Source: Thermomicrobiaceae bacterium
GTDB taxonomy: Bacteria > Chloroflexota > Chloroflexia > Thermomicrobiales > Thermomicrobiaceae
Reading direction: 5' to 3'
Assembly: GCA_007133615.1 (NCBI GenBank)
Contig: SLMJ01000383.1
Location: 1-34,537 of the forward strand
Length of the DNA: 34,537 nt
The stretch's first letter is position 1. The number at the start of each line of letters is the position of its first letter. The notes beneath the pieces were generated by a model. The model ran no database searches and was not told the DNA's origin. It worked only from the letters and a program-made list of their open reading frames with translations. Below are positions 1-10,035 of this stretch, piece by piece. Position numbers and translations under genes: made by a program.

Positions 1-1005
1 ATCACGCCGGGCAAGCTGCAGAAGACGTTTTTTGGCAACAGCGGCGCGGAAGGCATCGAGACCGCGCTTCGTCTCGCCAAGACGTACACCGGTAAGACCG
101 AGTTTATTTCACTAACGCACTCCTTCCACGGTCGGACGAACGCGACGCTCTCGGTGACCGGCAACTACCAGCGCAAGAAGCGCGGTGGCCCGTACCTGCC
201 CGGGATTGCGTTCGCGCCGGCGCCCTACGTCTATCGCAATCCGTTCGGGGCAGACGACCCGGAGGAAGTTGCACAGCGAGCCGCGGAGATGGTCCGCTGG
301 GCAATCGATTTCCACACGTCGAACGATGTCGCGGCGTTCATTGCCGAACCGGTGATGGGTGAGGGCGGCATCATCGTCCCGCCGGAGAACTACTTCAAAT
401 ACGTCAAGGAGATTCTCGACGAGCGCGGCATTTTGTTCATTGCGGATGAGGTCCAGAGCGGATTTGGCCGTACCGGTAGCCTGTTCGGGATCGATCACTT
501 TGGCGTTGAACCGGACATTATGGTCATGGCGAAGGGGATCGCCGACGGGTTCCCGATCTCGGCGACGATCGCCCGGGAGGAGATCTCGGATTCCTTCCAG
601 CCGGGCGAGCATTTGTCGACCTTCGGCGGTAACCCGGTCTCCTGTGCTGCCGCGCTGGCGAATCTTGAGGTCATGCAGGACGAGGATCTACCCGGTCAGG
701 CCGCTGCCAAGGGCAACCAGATTATGGCTCAACTCGAAGAGATGGCGAGCGATCACGATCTGATCGGCGACATCCGCGGCAAGGGTCTTATGATCGGGAT
801 TGAACTCGTGTCCGATCGCGAGAAACGAACACCAGCCAACCAGCAGGCGGGCGCGATTCGTACAGCCTGTCGTGAGGATGGCGTGCTGATCGGCGTTGGT
901 GGTCAGCATGCGAACGTTCTCCGGATCCAGCCGCCGTTGACGATCAATGAGAGCGAGATGGAGCGGATGCTCGATTCCATCGGTAAGGGACTGTCTTCCG
1001 TATAA
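1..1005 (+). CDS. Class III (PLP-dependent) aminotransferase, 5'-truncated by the window edge
   Basis: Frame 1 is open from base 1 (ITPGKLQKTFFGNSGAEGIETALRLAKTYTGKTEFISLTHSFHGRT...), continuing the listed ORF 154..1005. Contains FIADEVQSGFGRTG and the PLP-lysine region MAKGIADGFPISA. Confidence 0.95.
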   Translation: MTPGKLQKTFFGNSGAEGIETALRLAKTYTGKTEFISLTHSFHGRTNATLSVTGNYQRKKRGGPYLPGIAFAPAPYVYRNPFGADDPEEVAQRAAEMVRWAIDFHTSNDVAAFIAEPVMGEGGIIVPPENYFKYVKEILDERGILFIADEVQSGFGRTGSLFGIDHFGVEPDIMVMAKGIADGFPISATIAREEISDSFQPGEHLSTFGGNPVSCAAALANLEVMQDEDLPGQAAAKGNQIMAQLEEMASDHDLIGDIRGKGLMIGIELVSDREKRTPANQQAGAIRTACREDGVLIGVGGQHANVLRIQPPLTINESEMERMLDSIGKGLSSV

Positions 1006-1061
1006 GCCCCATCAACCTGGTGCCACAGGCGTGGCCGGGGTCATGCAATACCTGGATGCAA

Positions 1062-1084
1062 GGGGATGAGTGACGATCATCCCC
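1062..1084 (+). terminator. Perfect 8-bp hairpin (GGGGATGA-gtgacga-TCATCCCC) after the aminotransferase; terminator-like but without a T-tract
   Basis: Inverted repeat read directly; lies between the stop at 1005 and the start at 1114. Confidence 0.45.
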
Positions 1085-1113
1085 AGCCGCTCGTATTGTG
1101 AGAGGAATCGCGC

Positions 1114-2085
1114 GTGTTACCGTACGGCGACGATCCCAGGCCCCGGCCAACCAGAATCCCGTTCTTCACCATAACGTTCCTTCTGCTGAACATAATTGTC
1201 TTCATTTATCAGGTTTCGCTCGGAACCGATGGTGCCCGGGAGTTCGTGGAGAACTGGGGGTTCGTTCCGGCCGCGTTCTGGGACGGCGAACGAATCTACA
1301 CGATTCTGACCTCAATCTTTCTGCACGGTGGATTGTTGCACATCATTTCGAACATGATCTTCCTGGCGATCTTCGGCCCGAACGTCGAGGATCAGCTTGG
1401 TCGTCGAACCTACGCGATCTTCTACCTGCTGGGCGGGATCGCCGCATCGCTGATTTACGCGCTCGCGTTTTCCGGGAACGAACAGCCGCTGGTGGGAGCA
1501 AGTGGCGCGATTGCCGCTGTGCTTGGTGGATATGTGTTGCTCTTCCCACGGGCGATGGTGCGGAGTCTGTTGTTCATGGGTCCGTTCTTCACCGCCGGTC
1601 GAGTGGCTGCGATCATCCTGATCGGGTTCTGGTTCCTGATCCAGGTCGTCCAGTCCTTCGTTTCGATCTTCGAACTGGCGCCCCAGGAGAACGTCGCGTT
1701 TCTGGCACATGCAGCCGGTTTCGTGTTCGGGATCATCGCTGTGGGTGCGATCCGGGAATCGCGCAATCAGACGATCAGTCACTGGGAAAGCGGGGCGGAG
1801 CGCTGGTTCAATCGGGCGTTCCGCAACTGGCTGATTCTGGTGACGTTGTTTGGCCTGGGATTCGTCTTTGTTCAGTTCCTGGCCGCATCGGAGAGTGAGG
1901 CACTCGCATCACTGGTGCAATCCGGATTGCTGGTGCTAGCCGGGATCGTCGCGATTCTCGATGGCTGGTGGCGATTGCGCGGATACGATGCACTGCTCGG
2001 ATCGACGCAGCGAGCGGAGCGAGCCGTCGCGATCATTCAGCTTATAGCTGGGTTCAGCCTTTTGAGTAGTATCTTCTGGGCGTAG
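1114..2085 (+). CDS. Rhomboid family intramembrane serine protease
   Basis: GTG start; HGGLLHIISNMIFLAIFGPNVEDQLG, catalytic GASG motif (VGASGAIAAVLGGY), AHAAGFVFG histidine helix; multiple TM segments. Confidence 0.93.
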   Translation: MLPYGDDPRPRPTRIPFFTITFLLLNIIVFIYQVSLGTDGAREFVENWGFVPAAFWDGERIYTILTSIFLHGGLLHIISNMIFLAIFGPNVEDQLGRRTYAIFYLLGGIAASLIYALAFSGNEQPLVGASGAIAAVLGGYVLLFPRAMVRSLLFMGPFFTAGRVAAIILIGFWFLIQVVQSFVSIFELAPQENVAFLAHAAGFVFGIIAVGAIRESRNQTISHWESGAERWFNRAFRNWLILVTLFGLGFVFVQFLAASESEALASLVQSGLLVLAGIVAILDGWWRLRGYDALLGSTQRAERAVAIIQLIAGFSLLSSIFWA

Positions 2086-2091
2086 GGGGCT

Positions 2092-4206
2092 CTACTCCGT
2101 CTTAGCAACCAGATTCACCGGCTGGGCCATAACCCGACCTGGAGCACCTTCTGAATATTCGGGATCGTAGAGATGACAGGCGACGCGGTGTCCGTTATCG
2201 GTCTGCAGCATTCGTGGCTCGACTTTGTCGCACGGCTCGAACCGGAACGGACAACGGGTATGGAACCGGCAGCCCGGTGGCGGGTTGATCGGGCTCGGAA
2301 CGTCGCCCTGCAGGACGATCCGCTCCTTACGCTTGGACGGGTCGATTACCGGTACGGCTGAGATCAGCGACTGCGTATAGGGATGCAGCGGGTTTTCGTA
2401 GAACTCGAGATTCTCGGCCAGCTCGACGATCTTGCCAAGATACATCACCGCGATCCGGTCGCTCACTGCCCGGACAACGCTCAGGTCATGCGCGATGAAG
2501 ATGTAACTCAACCCGAGTTCTTCCTGCAGGTCCTGCATCAAGTTGATGATCTGTGCCTGGATCGAGACATCCAGTGCGCTGACCGGCTCGTCCGCGACGA
2601 TGAAATCCGGCTCGGCGGCAATCGCCCGGGCAATGCCGATGCGTTGGCGTTGACCGCCGGAAAATTCATGCGGATAGCGGTTGGCATGGTGCTGGTTGAG
2701 ACCAACTCGCTCGAGAATCACGTTCACTTTCTCACCGACATTGCTACGAGTTGCCAGCCCGTGAATCAGTAGCGGCTGGCCGATGATTGCTCCGACGGTT
2801 CGCCGCGGATTGAGCGAGGAGAATGGATCCTGAAAGACGATCTGCATTCGGCGCCGGAATGGCCGGAGTTGTTTTTCCGGCAGTGTCGTGATGTCCTGTC
2901 CGTCGTAGCTGATGGTCCCGCTTGTGGGGTCAATCAACCGGATCATCGTTCGGCCGGCGGTGCTTTTGCCACAGCCGGATTCGCCGACGAGCCCAACTGT
3001 CTCACCCCGAAGAATGTCCAGGTCAATACCGTCGACCGCCTGGACATCGCCGACCTTGCGCTGAAGCAGGCCACGTTTAATCGGAAAGTATGTTCGCAAG
3101 TCGCGAACTTCAACGAGTGGGCCCTTGTCTTTTTCGACCGTTGTCTGGATCTCGCGTTCCAGGATCACCCGTGCGTCGACGCCCTTGTTGTCCGGTTCGT
3201 GCAGCCAGCATCGACTGACCTGACCGTGCCCGATTTCGAACAGAGGTGGTTCTTCCTGGTGACACTTCTCCCAGGCATACGGGCAGCGAGTTGCGAATTT
3301 GCACCCTTGCGGGAGGTTCGCAAGGTTCGGTGGACTGCCGACGATCGGGGTTAATCTGGACCCGAGCGCATCCTCGAAGCGGGGAAGGCAATCGAGCAGT
3401 CCCCACGTATAGGGATGGGTGGGATGATCGAAAAGGCGCTTGACGTCTGCCTGTTCGACGATCCTGCCGGCATACATCACGTTGACCCGGTCACACATCT
3501 CCGAGACGACGCCGAGATCGTGCGTAATGAAGATCATCGATGTGCCAAGCTCATTCTGAAGCTCACGCATGAGCTCGAGGATCTGGGCCTGAATCGAGAC
3601 ATCGAGAGCCGTTGTCGGCTCATCGGCGATGAGCAATTTCGGGTTGCAGGAGAGCGCCATTGCGATCATCACACGTTGCCGCATCCCACCGGACATCTGA
3701 TGCGGATATGCCTTCAGGCGCTCGCCGGGTGACGGCACACCGACCAGCCGAAGCATCTCCTCAGCACGCTCCCACGACTGGGCAGATGACATACCCTGAT
3801 GCAACCGGAGTGGCTCGATCATTTGATTGCCGATAGTGTAGACAGGGTTAAGCGAGGTCAATGGCTCCTGAAAGATCATTGAGATCTGGTTTCCCCGGAT
3901 CGAGCGCATCTCAGACTCGGACATCCGCAAAATGTCCTGGCCGTCAAACTCGATGCTGCCGTCGACTATCTTTCCTGGAGGGCTGTCGATCAGTTTCATC
4001 AGCGAGAGCCCGCTCACGCTTTTGCCACTTCCGGACTCGCCGACAACGCCGAGGACCTCACCGCGCTTCACCGAATAGCTGATCCCGTCCACGGCCCGCA
4101 CGGTTGAACCCTCGCTGAAGAAATAGGTCTTCAGATTGTCAACACGAAGCAGATCCTCGCTGCCGGGCTCGGTGGATGTGGGGACGCGTTCTGCAAGATC
4201 GGTCAC
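2092..4206 (-). CDS. Oligopeptide/dipeptide ABC transporter ATP-binding protein, fused DppD-DppF-type double NBD
   Basis: Two Walker A motifs ([17 protein letters not shown]), two ABC signatures ([18 protein letters not shown]) and two oligopeptide-type C-terminal Cys motifs ([30 protein letters not shown]). GTG at 4206 with SD GGAGGAA preferred over the track start at 4266, which overlaps the upstream gene. Confidence 0.93.
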   Translation of the reverse strand: MTDLAERVPTSTEPGSEDLLRVDNLKTYFFSEGSTVRAVDGISYSVKRGEVLGVVGESGSGKSVSGLSLMKLIDSPPGKIVDGSIEFDGQDILRMSESEMRSIRGNQISMIFQEPLTSLNPVYTIGNQMIEPLRLHQGMSSAQSWERAEEMLRLVGVPSPGERLKAYPHQMSGGMRQRVMIAMALSCNPKLLIADEPTTALDVSIQAQILELMRELQNELGTSMIFITHDLGVVSEMCDRVNVMYAGRIVEQADVKRLFDHPTHPYTWGLLDCLPRFEDALGSRLTPIVGSPPNLANLPQGCKFATRCPYAWEKCHQEEPPLFEIGHGQVSRCWLHEPDNKGVDARVILEREIQTTVEKDKGPLVEVRDLRTYFPIKRGLLQRKVGDVQAVDGIDLDILRGETVGLVGESGCGKSTAGRTMIRLIDPTSGTISYDGQDITTLPEKQLRPFRRRMQIVFQDPFSSLNPRRTVGAIIGQPLLIHGLATRSNVGEKVNVILERVGLNQHHANRYPHEFSGGQRQRIGIARAIAAEPDFIVADEPVSALDVSIQAQIINLMQDLQEELGLSYIFIAHDLSVVRAVSDRIAVMYLGKIVELAENLEFYENPLHPYTQSLISAVPVIDPSKRKERIVLQGDVPSPINPPPGCRFHTRCPFRFEPCDKVEPRMLQTDNGHRVACHLYDPEYSEGAPGRVMAQPVNLVAKTE

Positions 4207-4219
4207 ACTTCCTCCATTG

Positions 4220-5143
4220 CTAATCGAGCCTGGAACGTGGGTCGAGCGCGTCGCGGATACCGTCACCCACGAAGTTAAACGCGAGTACCGTCAAGGCGAT
4301 GGCCAGCCCCGGGAAGAGGCCCATCCACCAGGCGTTGTGATCACGCATCTGTGACCAGGCTGGTTCCAGCATGTTGCCCCAGGATGCGAGCGGCGGCTGA
4401 ATGCCGAAGCCGAGGAAGGAAAGCGTCGATTCGGCGAGAATCGCGGTCGGGATGCCGAGTGTTGCGGCGACGATAACCGGACCCATGGCGTTTGGTAGCA
4501 GTTCCCGAAACATGATCGAGGTTGGCGACACGCCGATCGCCCGAGCGGCTTCGGCATATTCCCGGGTGCGGAGTGTCAGGAACTCGGCTCTGACCAGACG
4601 CGCGACGTTCATCCAGCCGATGATCCCGATCACGATGGCGATATTGATTGCTGATCTGGGTATTACCACCAGCATCGCCATCAGGAAGAGCAGCGGCGGG
4701 AAGGCGAGCATCATATCCGCCAGGCGCATGATGAGCATATCCACCCAGCGACCCGTGTAGCCGGCGACGGCACCCAGACAGGTTCCGATAACGATGGCGA
4801 CGCCGGTTGCAACGAACCCGACGAGCAGTGAGATCCGAGACCCGTGTATCAGACGAGAGAGCGTGTCCCGACCCAACTGATCGCTGCCGAGCCAGTGACC
4901 TGCCTGCGGGTTTGCCGGCTGTCCGAACTGGGCGAGTTGCAAATCCTGCTGATTCGGGTCATGCGGGGCGATCCACGGTGCGAAGATCGCGATCACGAAC
5001 AGGGTGCAGAGAAACGTGGCGCTGACCACCGCAAGCCTGTGTCTGCGGAAGCGGCGCCAGGTAACGGCGGCCGGGCTCCTTGGAGCCTCAGCGGCTGCCT
5101 GGCTTACATCTGCCTGTTCGGCGAGACCGGTGCCTGCGGACAA
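4220..5143 (-). CDS. ABC transporter permease (DppC/OppC-like)
   Basis: [35 protein letters not shown] permease loop; N-terminal DppC-type segment; TTG start preceded by GGAGGAACCG. Confidence 0.93.
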   Translation of the reverse strand: MSAGTGLAEQADVSQAAAEAPRSPAAVTWRRFRRHRLAVVSATFLCTLFVIAIFAPWIAPHDPNQQDLQLAQFGQPANPQAGHWLGSDQLGRDTLSRLIHGSRISLLVGFVATGVAIVIGTCLGAVAGYTGRWVDMLIMRLADMMLAFPPLLFLMAMLVVIPRSAINIAIVIGIIGWMNVARLVRAEFLTLRTREYAEAARAIGVSPTSIMFRELLPNAMGPVIVAATLGIPTAILAESTLSFLGFGIQPPLASWGNMLEPAWSQMRDHNAWWMGLFPGLAIALTVLAFNFVGDGIRDALDPRSRLD

Positions 5144-5225
5144 CGGTTCCTCCAGCTAGGTCGAGCGACTGCGTGTAGCAGTCCAACGGACGAGTTTGCC
5201 CGCTGCGACATTGGATGCAGGTCGA

Positions 5226-6206
5226 TCAGTCATAGCGAACACGTGGATCAACGATCGCGTAGAGAATATCCGAAATCAGTGTGCCGACGAGAATTCCGAC
5301 GGCGGAAAGGAGAACGATCCCCATGACGACGGGATAGTCACGCTGGGCGAGCGATGTTACTGCCAGATCACCCATTCCCGGCCAGGAGAAGATCACTTCC
5401 ACAACGATCGAACCCTCGATCAGAATCACCAGCACGTAGCCGAGCAACGTCAGGATCGGGATCAGCGCGTTCCGCCAGGCGTGCTTGAGAATGACGACTG
5501 CCTCCGAAAGCCCTTTCGCCCTGGCGGTCCGGATGTAATCCTGGCGGATGACTTCCAGCATAGCCGCACGCTGGTAGCGCATGTATCCGGCGAGGCTGAA
5601 CAGGGTCACTGACAGCACTGGAAGCGTATAGTGCCGGAAGACTTCCGTGATGCTGTTCCAGACCCCGGGTTCGGCATACGGGCTACCCATTCCCCGTGTC
5701 GGGAACCAGCCTAACGTCACGCCGAAGAAGTAGAGCAGCATCAACGCAAGCCAGAACTGCGGGATCGAGATGCCTACGAATGTGAACGTGGTCAGGAAGT
5801 AATCGAGTCGTGAGTATTGCTTCACTGCGGAGAGAATCCCGAGCGGAAGCGCGATGATCAGCGTGAGCGCCAGTGCACCGATCATGAGCCGGAGTGTATT
5901 GGGCAACCGGTTCATGATCACTTCGGTCACTGGTGCGTTTGTTCGGGTGGAGACACCCATGTTCCCCTGCACGACCTGTTGTAACCAGTCGACGTACTGA
6001 AGGTACACAGGCCGGTCTAGACCGTATTGCTCACGCAGCCGTTGTCGGTCCTCCGGAGAGATCTGCTGCCCCGCCTGCCGGGCGTCGGCCACCAGAACGG
6101 CGACCGGATCGCCCGGAGCGTTGTACAGCAGCGTGAAGCAGATTGCCGAGACCCCGATCAGGATCGGAATCATCCAGAGGAGTCTGCGAATGATATACGC
6201 AGTCAT
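5226..6206 (-). CDS. ABC transporter permease (DppB/OppB-like)
   Basis: N-terminal MTAYIIRRLLWMIPILIGVSAICF; DYIRTARAKGLSEAVVILKHAWRNALIPILTLLG coupling loop. Confidence 0.94.
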   Translation of the reverse strand: MTAYIIRRLLWMIPILIGVSAICFTLLYNAPGDPVAVLVADARQAGQQISPEDRQRLREQYGLDRPVYLQYVDWLQQVVQGNMGVSTRTNAPVTEVIMNRLPNTLRLMIGALALTLIIALPLGILSAVKQYSRLDYFLTTFTFVGISIPQFWLALMLLYFFGVTLGWFPTRGMGSPYAEPGVWNSITEVFRHYTLPVLSVTLFSLAGYMRYQRAAMLEVIRQDYIRTARAKGLSEAVVILKHAWRNALIPILTLLGYVLVILIEGSIVVEVIFSWPGMGDLAVTSLAQRDYPVVMGIVLLSAVGILVGTLISDILYAIVDPRVRYD

Positions 6207-6260
6207 GCGTTGTCTCCACCACCCAGCACGATCATCGCGCTTCGCCGCTTAGATCGTGTG

Positions 6261-8126
6261 TTACTCCTCCGGCTTGTACAGGTACTCGATGAATGCGCGT
6301 TCCCACCAGCGCATACTTGGCGTATCGTCCAGCGGGTTCTCCTCGTTCGTGCTCTGCACCCGGTTGTGGAGCAGCCGCGCATCCACCGCGCAGTAGAGCG
6401 GGAGACAGGGCAGCGTCTCCAGCCGGCGCTGATCGAGTTCGTGATAGGACGGAATCCGGTCTTCGAGTTCGGCAATCGCCCGACCTTCGTCGATCAGCCG
6501 GTCGACTTCCTCGTCCTCGAAGTACATGTAGTTGTCGCCGTTCGGCGGGAAGTTGCTGGAGTGCAGCTCGCCGTAGACATCCGGGTCCATTTCGAACGGA
6601 TGCGGCCATTCCTGGACTTCCATTGCGCGGCCCATTGGGTCGTCATCCGGATCGCCCCACATGCCCTGGAGAGTTGTGTACTCGAGAACGTCCAGTTCGA
6701 CTTCAATTCCAACCTCGGCGAGCATCGACTGAATGATCTGCTGCGCGTTCTGATACTCGTCGAAACCGGCGTAGGTCAGAAGCGTGAATGACATGCGTTC
6801 GCCGTCACGCTCGCGGATCCCGTCATCCCCCTCTTCAAAGCCGATTTCGTCGAGAATCGCCCGGGCTTCGTCTGGATCGTACGGATAGACCTCCGAGTAG
6901 TTGACGTTGTCGTAGTCGTTGAAGTCATCCAGCACCGGGGCGGTCTGCGCGTACTGGTTTTCCGCTTCCAGGCCGAGCCCGACAGTCACCGTCTCACGGA
7001 GCGAGTCGCGATCAATAGCGTGGGCGATCGCCCGGCGGACATCGTAGTCCTGCAGGATCGGGTGCCGGTGGTTGAAACTGAGCGTGATCGGTGTGAAGTA
7101 CGTATACTGCAGCACCCGGACATCGGGATCGTCCAGATACCGGGGCTGTAGCTCCGGTGGCGCAAACATGTAGTCAACTTCACCGGAATCGAGCGATGCA
7201 GACGCTGCTTCGACGTCAGAGACGTAGAAGATCGTGATTCCTTCGGCCGCAGGCTGTCCGCCGAAGTAATCGTCGAAGCGCTCCAGTCGGAGCCACTGAT
7301 CCGGCTCGCGTTCGCTCCACATGTACGGGCCAGTGCCGACCGGGTTGGTATTGAAGTCATCGGTGTTGATGTCTGCGGAGTCGGCGAGCACGTGTTCCGG
7401 AATGATCGGAATCTCTGAAAGCGCGAAAAGGAACGGCCCAAACGATTCTGGTGTGATGATCTCGACTGTACGCTCATCCGGAGCGTTCCACTCGACCTGC
7501 TCGCCGGCAACGCGCAGCCGGGAACCGAAGCCGGTATCGGTGCCTTCTGCGACAACGGTCTCAAACGTGAAGAGAACGTCGTCTGCGTCGAACTCCTCAC
7601 CATCGTGCCAGAGCGCTTCGTTCAGGTGGAAGGTCCAGGTCAGTCCGTCGTCGCTGATTTCGAAGTCTTCGGCGAGGTCGTGGAGGATTCCACCCTCATC
7701 GTCGTAGCGGAACAGGCGATTGAAGGTCCACCATTCGACCCAGGCCAGGCGGCCGTTCAGGATCGGGTTGGCGATACCGCTGTCACCAGTCGTTGCTGAC
7801 CAGTTGATGAAGCCACCAGTTTCAGCTGGTGCTTCAGTGTCGTCGACTTCGTCATCATCCGGTTCGTCGACCGGTTCGTCATCGTCTTCGTCGTCAACCG
7901 GTTCCTCGACTTCATCATCGTCGTCGGGCTCATCCACTGGTTCGGTGTCATCGGGCTCCGGTTCGGCGTCCTCATCATCAACGTCGTCGTCCTCGCAGGC
8001 CGCCAGAAGCGCGCCCACGGTTGGAATCGACAGACCGACAACAGCGGTCCGCTTGACGAAGTCACGCCTGCTAAGCTGGGCGGATGGAAGTCGCTTCAGG
8101 ATGTCCTGAAAACGCGGATCTCTCAT
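6261..8126 (-). CDS. ABC transporter substrate-binding protein (family 5, peptide type), Tat-lipoprotein
   Basis: SRRDFVKRTA twin-arginine motif, lipobox LLAAC, SBP_bac_5 body (GTGPYMWSEREPDQWLRLERFDDYFGG; DYDVRRAIAHAIDRDSL). ATG at 8126 has SD GAGGAGGAGAGA; the track start at 8162 is upstream of this SD. Confidence 0.94.
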   Translation of the reverse strand: MRDPRFQDILKRLPSAQLSRRDFVKRTAVVGLSIPTVGALLAACEDDDVDDEDAEPEPDDTEPVDEPDDDDEVEEPVDDEDDDEPVDEPDDDEVDDTEAPAETGGFINWSATTGDSGIANPILNGRLAWVEWWTFNRLFRYDDEGGILHDLAEDFEISDDGLTWTFHLNEALWHDGEEFDADDVLFTFETVVAEGTDTGFGSRLRVAGEQVEWNAPDERTVEIITPESFGPFLFALSEIPIIPEHVLADSADINTDDFNTNPVGTGPYMWSEREPDQWLRLERFDDYFGGQPAAEGITIFYVSDVEAASASLDSGEVDYMFAPPELQPRYLDDPDVRVLQYTYFTPITLSFNHRHPILQDYDVRRAIAHAIDRDSLRETVTVGLGLEAENQYAQTAPVLDDFNDYDNVNYSEVYPYDPDEARAILDEIGFEEGDDGIRERDGERMSFTLLTYAGFDEYQNAQQIIQSMLAEVGIEVELDVLEYTTLQGMWGDPDDDPMGRAMEVQEWPHPFEMDPDVYGELHSSNFPPNGDNYMYFEDEEVDRLIDEGRAIAELEDRIPSYHELDQRRLETLPCLPLYCAVDARLLHNRVQSTNEENPLDDTPSMRWWERAFIEYLYKPEE

Positions 8127-8345
8127 TCTCTCCTCCTCGTGACCGCTAACATGCGGTTTCACAGTCCTCAGCCTGGTCGGGCGTCCTCACACGCACGTGG
8201 TACGGGACTTCACACTCCGCCACCAAGGGGTAACTGCGCACACGTCTGGAGTACGCAAGCGGTGACGACAGAAATACGGGCGCGAAACACACGCCTTCGT
8301 CAGGACTGAAGTCGATGTTCATCGCTTCTGATGCGAAGTTGCAAA

Positions 8346-8375
8346 ATTCTAATCGGGTCTGGCGAACACTGTCAA
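8346..8375 (-). promoter_or_regulatory. Sigma70-like promoter for the peptide ABC operon: TTGACA - 18 bp - TAGAAT
   Basis: Reverse complement reads TTGACAgtgttcgccagacccgatTAGAAT: perfect -35 and 5/6 -10; about 210 nt upstream of the SBP ATG. Confidence 0.65.
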
Positions 8376-8526
8376 GATTGAACCTCACGCCCGTATTCCC
8401 CAGTCACACGCGCGTCCAGCCGATTACGACATTCTTCCGATGGTTTACCGAGGTTCCGGACATAGACTGGCCACATAACGGTTTTGAGTGTCGGTCATCA
8501 CCGACGGGATGCAGTACGGAGGAAAC

Positions 8527-8754
8527 ATGCTGGTTGAGGCTTATGCTGCTGATGAAATTGCCCGGATCGAGCGCAGTCGAAGCTATAGGCAACCGTTGGT
8601 TACGCGGCCTGATCTATCGCGAGCGGCGTGGGCGCCCCGCCGGACCCTGGCAACGATGCTGATTTCAGCAGGCTGCAGGATCGCGGACGTGGACGACCAG
8701 ATCTGCCGGAAACTGGCGGAACCGAGACCGGTTAGAGGCGCGCAGGTGAGCTGA
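8527..8754 (+). CDS. Small (75-aa) uncharacterised protein
   Basis: ATG with strong SD (GGAGGAAAC-ATG): MLVEAYAADEIARIERSRSYRQPLVTRPDLSRAAWAPRRTLATMLISAGCRIADVDDQICRKLAEPRPVRGAQVS. Co-directional with the next gene, about 20 nt away. Confidence 0.5.
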   Translation: MLVEAYAADEIARIERSRSYRQPLVTRPDLSRAAWAPRRTLATMLISAGCRIADVDDQICRKLAEPRPVRGAQVS

Positions 8755-8774
8755 GTAGCGAACGTGGCTGACCA

Positions 8775-9767
8775 TTGATTGTCGAACTGGACCTGCGGAT
8801 GACTTCATGCACTTTGATTGCCGGGACGGCAGACGGAATAAGAAAAATTCGCGTACGTGCTGATGGGAGCGCCTCGGTCGATGCCTATGAACTCCGCGAA
8901 CATGCGGTTCGCGGAATCGCGGTAGATCCGTTCGATCGGGAACGGATCTACGTCGCGGCAGGGCTCCGTGGCTGGGGGCTCCACAGGTCGGACGACGGAG
9001 GTCGGACCTTCGAGCAGATCGGGTTCTCTGACTACTGGTGCTGGGATGTCATCGTCGACCGCCAGAACCCTGAACGTCTTCTCGTTGGAACCGAGCCTCC
9101 GATGCTCTGGGAATCTCTTGATGGAGGCGAGACATGGAGCGATTTCCCGGCAATTGATTCAGTATCCAGCCGGCCGAACTGGACCTTCTTTCACCCGCCG
9201 TTTCACAGTGGCCATCTCCACGGTATTGCAATCTGTGAGGAACGACCAGGCCGGATAATCGTTGGGGTCGAACACGGTGGCTTGCTTCTCACGACCGATC
9301 AAGGGGAGTCCTGGACGGATGTCATGCCCGGCGCGGATCTGCATCGTGTTGAAATCGCTCCGGACGATCCGGATCGCGTCTACGCCGGGGCAGGCCACGG
9401 GCTCTTTGTCAGTCACAATGGAGGAGAGTCCTGGTCGGCAATCGAGGGACTTCGAGGCCGTTATATCCATGGAATCGTGATCGACCCGGTCAATCCCCGG
9501 CGAATGCTGGTCTACGTCGACAGCCGACAGTGCCCCGTGTTTCTGTCCGAGGACGGGGGCGAGAGCTGGCAGCCGATCGGTGCGGGGTTGCCCAGCAGCC
9601 GGCCGGCTGACCCGGTGCGATTGCATCCAGCATCTCCGAATACCATATTCTACGCCGGAGATTCGGGTGATGGGGGTACACTTTACGTGTCTGACGACAA
9701 CGGTTCATCCTGGCGGGACCTGGAACTCGGGTTGCCGAAAGTATGGCGACTGGAGAATCTGGACTGA
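8775..9767 (+). CDS. Asp-box (BNR/sialidase-type) repeat beta-propeller protein, apparently cytoplasmic
   Basis: Six Asp-box motifs: RSDDGGRTF, ESLDGGETW, TTDQGESW, SHNGGESW, SEDGGESW, SDDNGSSW. No signal peptide. Start is TTG 8775 or ATG 8799. Confidence 0.88.
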   Translation: MIVELDLRMTSCTLIAGTADGIRKIRVRADGSASVDAYELREHAVRGIAVDPFDRERIYVAAGLRGWGLHRSDDGGRTFEQIGFSDYWCWDVIVDRQNPERLLVGTEPPMLWESLDGGETWSDFPAIDSVSSRPNWTFFHPPFHSGHLHGIAICEERPGRIIVGVEHGGLLLTTDQGESWTDVMPGADLHRVEIAPDDPDRVYAGAGHGLFVSHNGGESWSAIEGLRGRYIHGIVIDPVNPRRMLVYVDSRQCPVFLSEDGGESWQPIGAGLPSSRPADPVRLHPASPNTIFYAGDSGDGGTLYVSDDNGSSWRDLELGLPKVWRLENLD

Positions 9768-9799
9768 CCGTGGTCCTGTCGTGTGAGTGGAGAGTGACG

Positions 9800-10012
9800 A
9801 TGAGAGTGCGGATCGATCGAGAAAAGTGCATTGGCTCGGCGAACTGCGTTGCCAGCGCACCAACCGTCTACCGGCTGGATGAAAACGACAAGGCAATCCT
9901 GGTCGACCCGGAGACGATCGATGAGGAGACGCTGCTGCTCTCAGCCGAATCGTGCCCGACGGAGGCAATCATCCTGGAGGATGATGACGGCAACCGTGTT
10001 TATCCGAGCTGA
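9800..10012 (+). CDS. Ferredoxin, 3Fe-4S P450-reductant type
   Basis: [36 protein letters not shown]...[17 protein letters not shown]-x5-C...CP pattern with APxVY. Confidence 0.9.
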   Translation: MRVRIDREKCIGSANCVASAPTVYRLDENDKAILVDPETIDEETLLLSAESCPTEAIILEDDDGNRVYPS

Positions 10013-10035
10013 ACATCGGGGAAGGCTCGTGCTCA

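Noticed and set aside
6027-6791. 254-aa plus-strand ORF
   Set aside because: Antisense across the permease/SBP junction of the minus-strand peptide ABC operon; no family features.
7720-8109. Ser/Gly-rich 129-aa plus-strand ORF that could look like a repeat protein
   Set aside because: It is the antisense reading of the Asp/Glu linker codons in the SBP gene.
8273-8397. 10-bp inverted repeat AATACGGGCG (8273-8282) / CGCCCGTATT (8388-8397)
   Set aside because: The ~105-nt spacer and arm length are compatible with chance in a region this size; the repeat also spans the predicted promoter rather than folding in the transcript.
8315-8662. 115-aa plus-strand ORF in the intergenic region
   Set aside because: Overlaps the minus-strand promoter and the better supported 8527..8754 frame; no SD and no recognisable domain.
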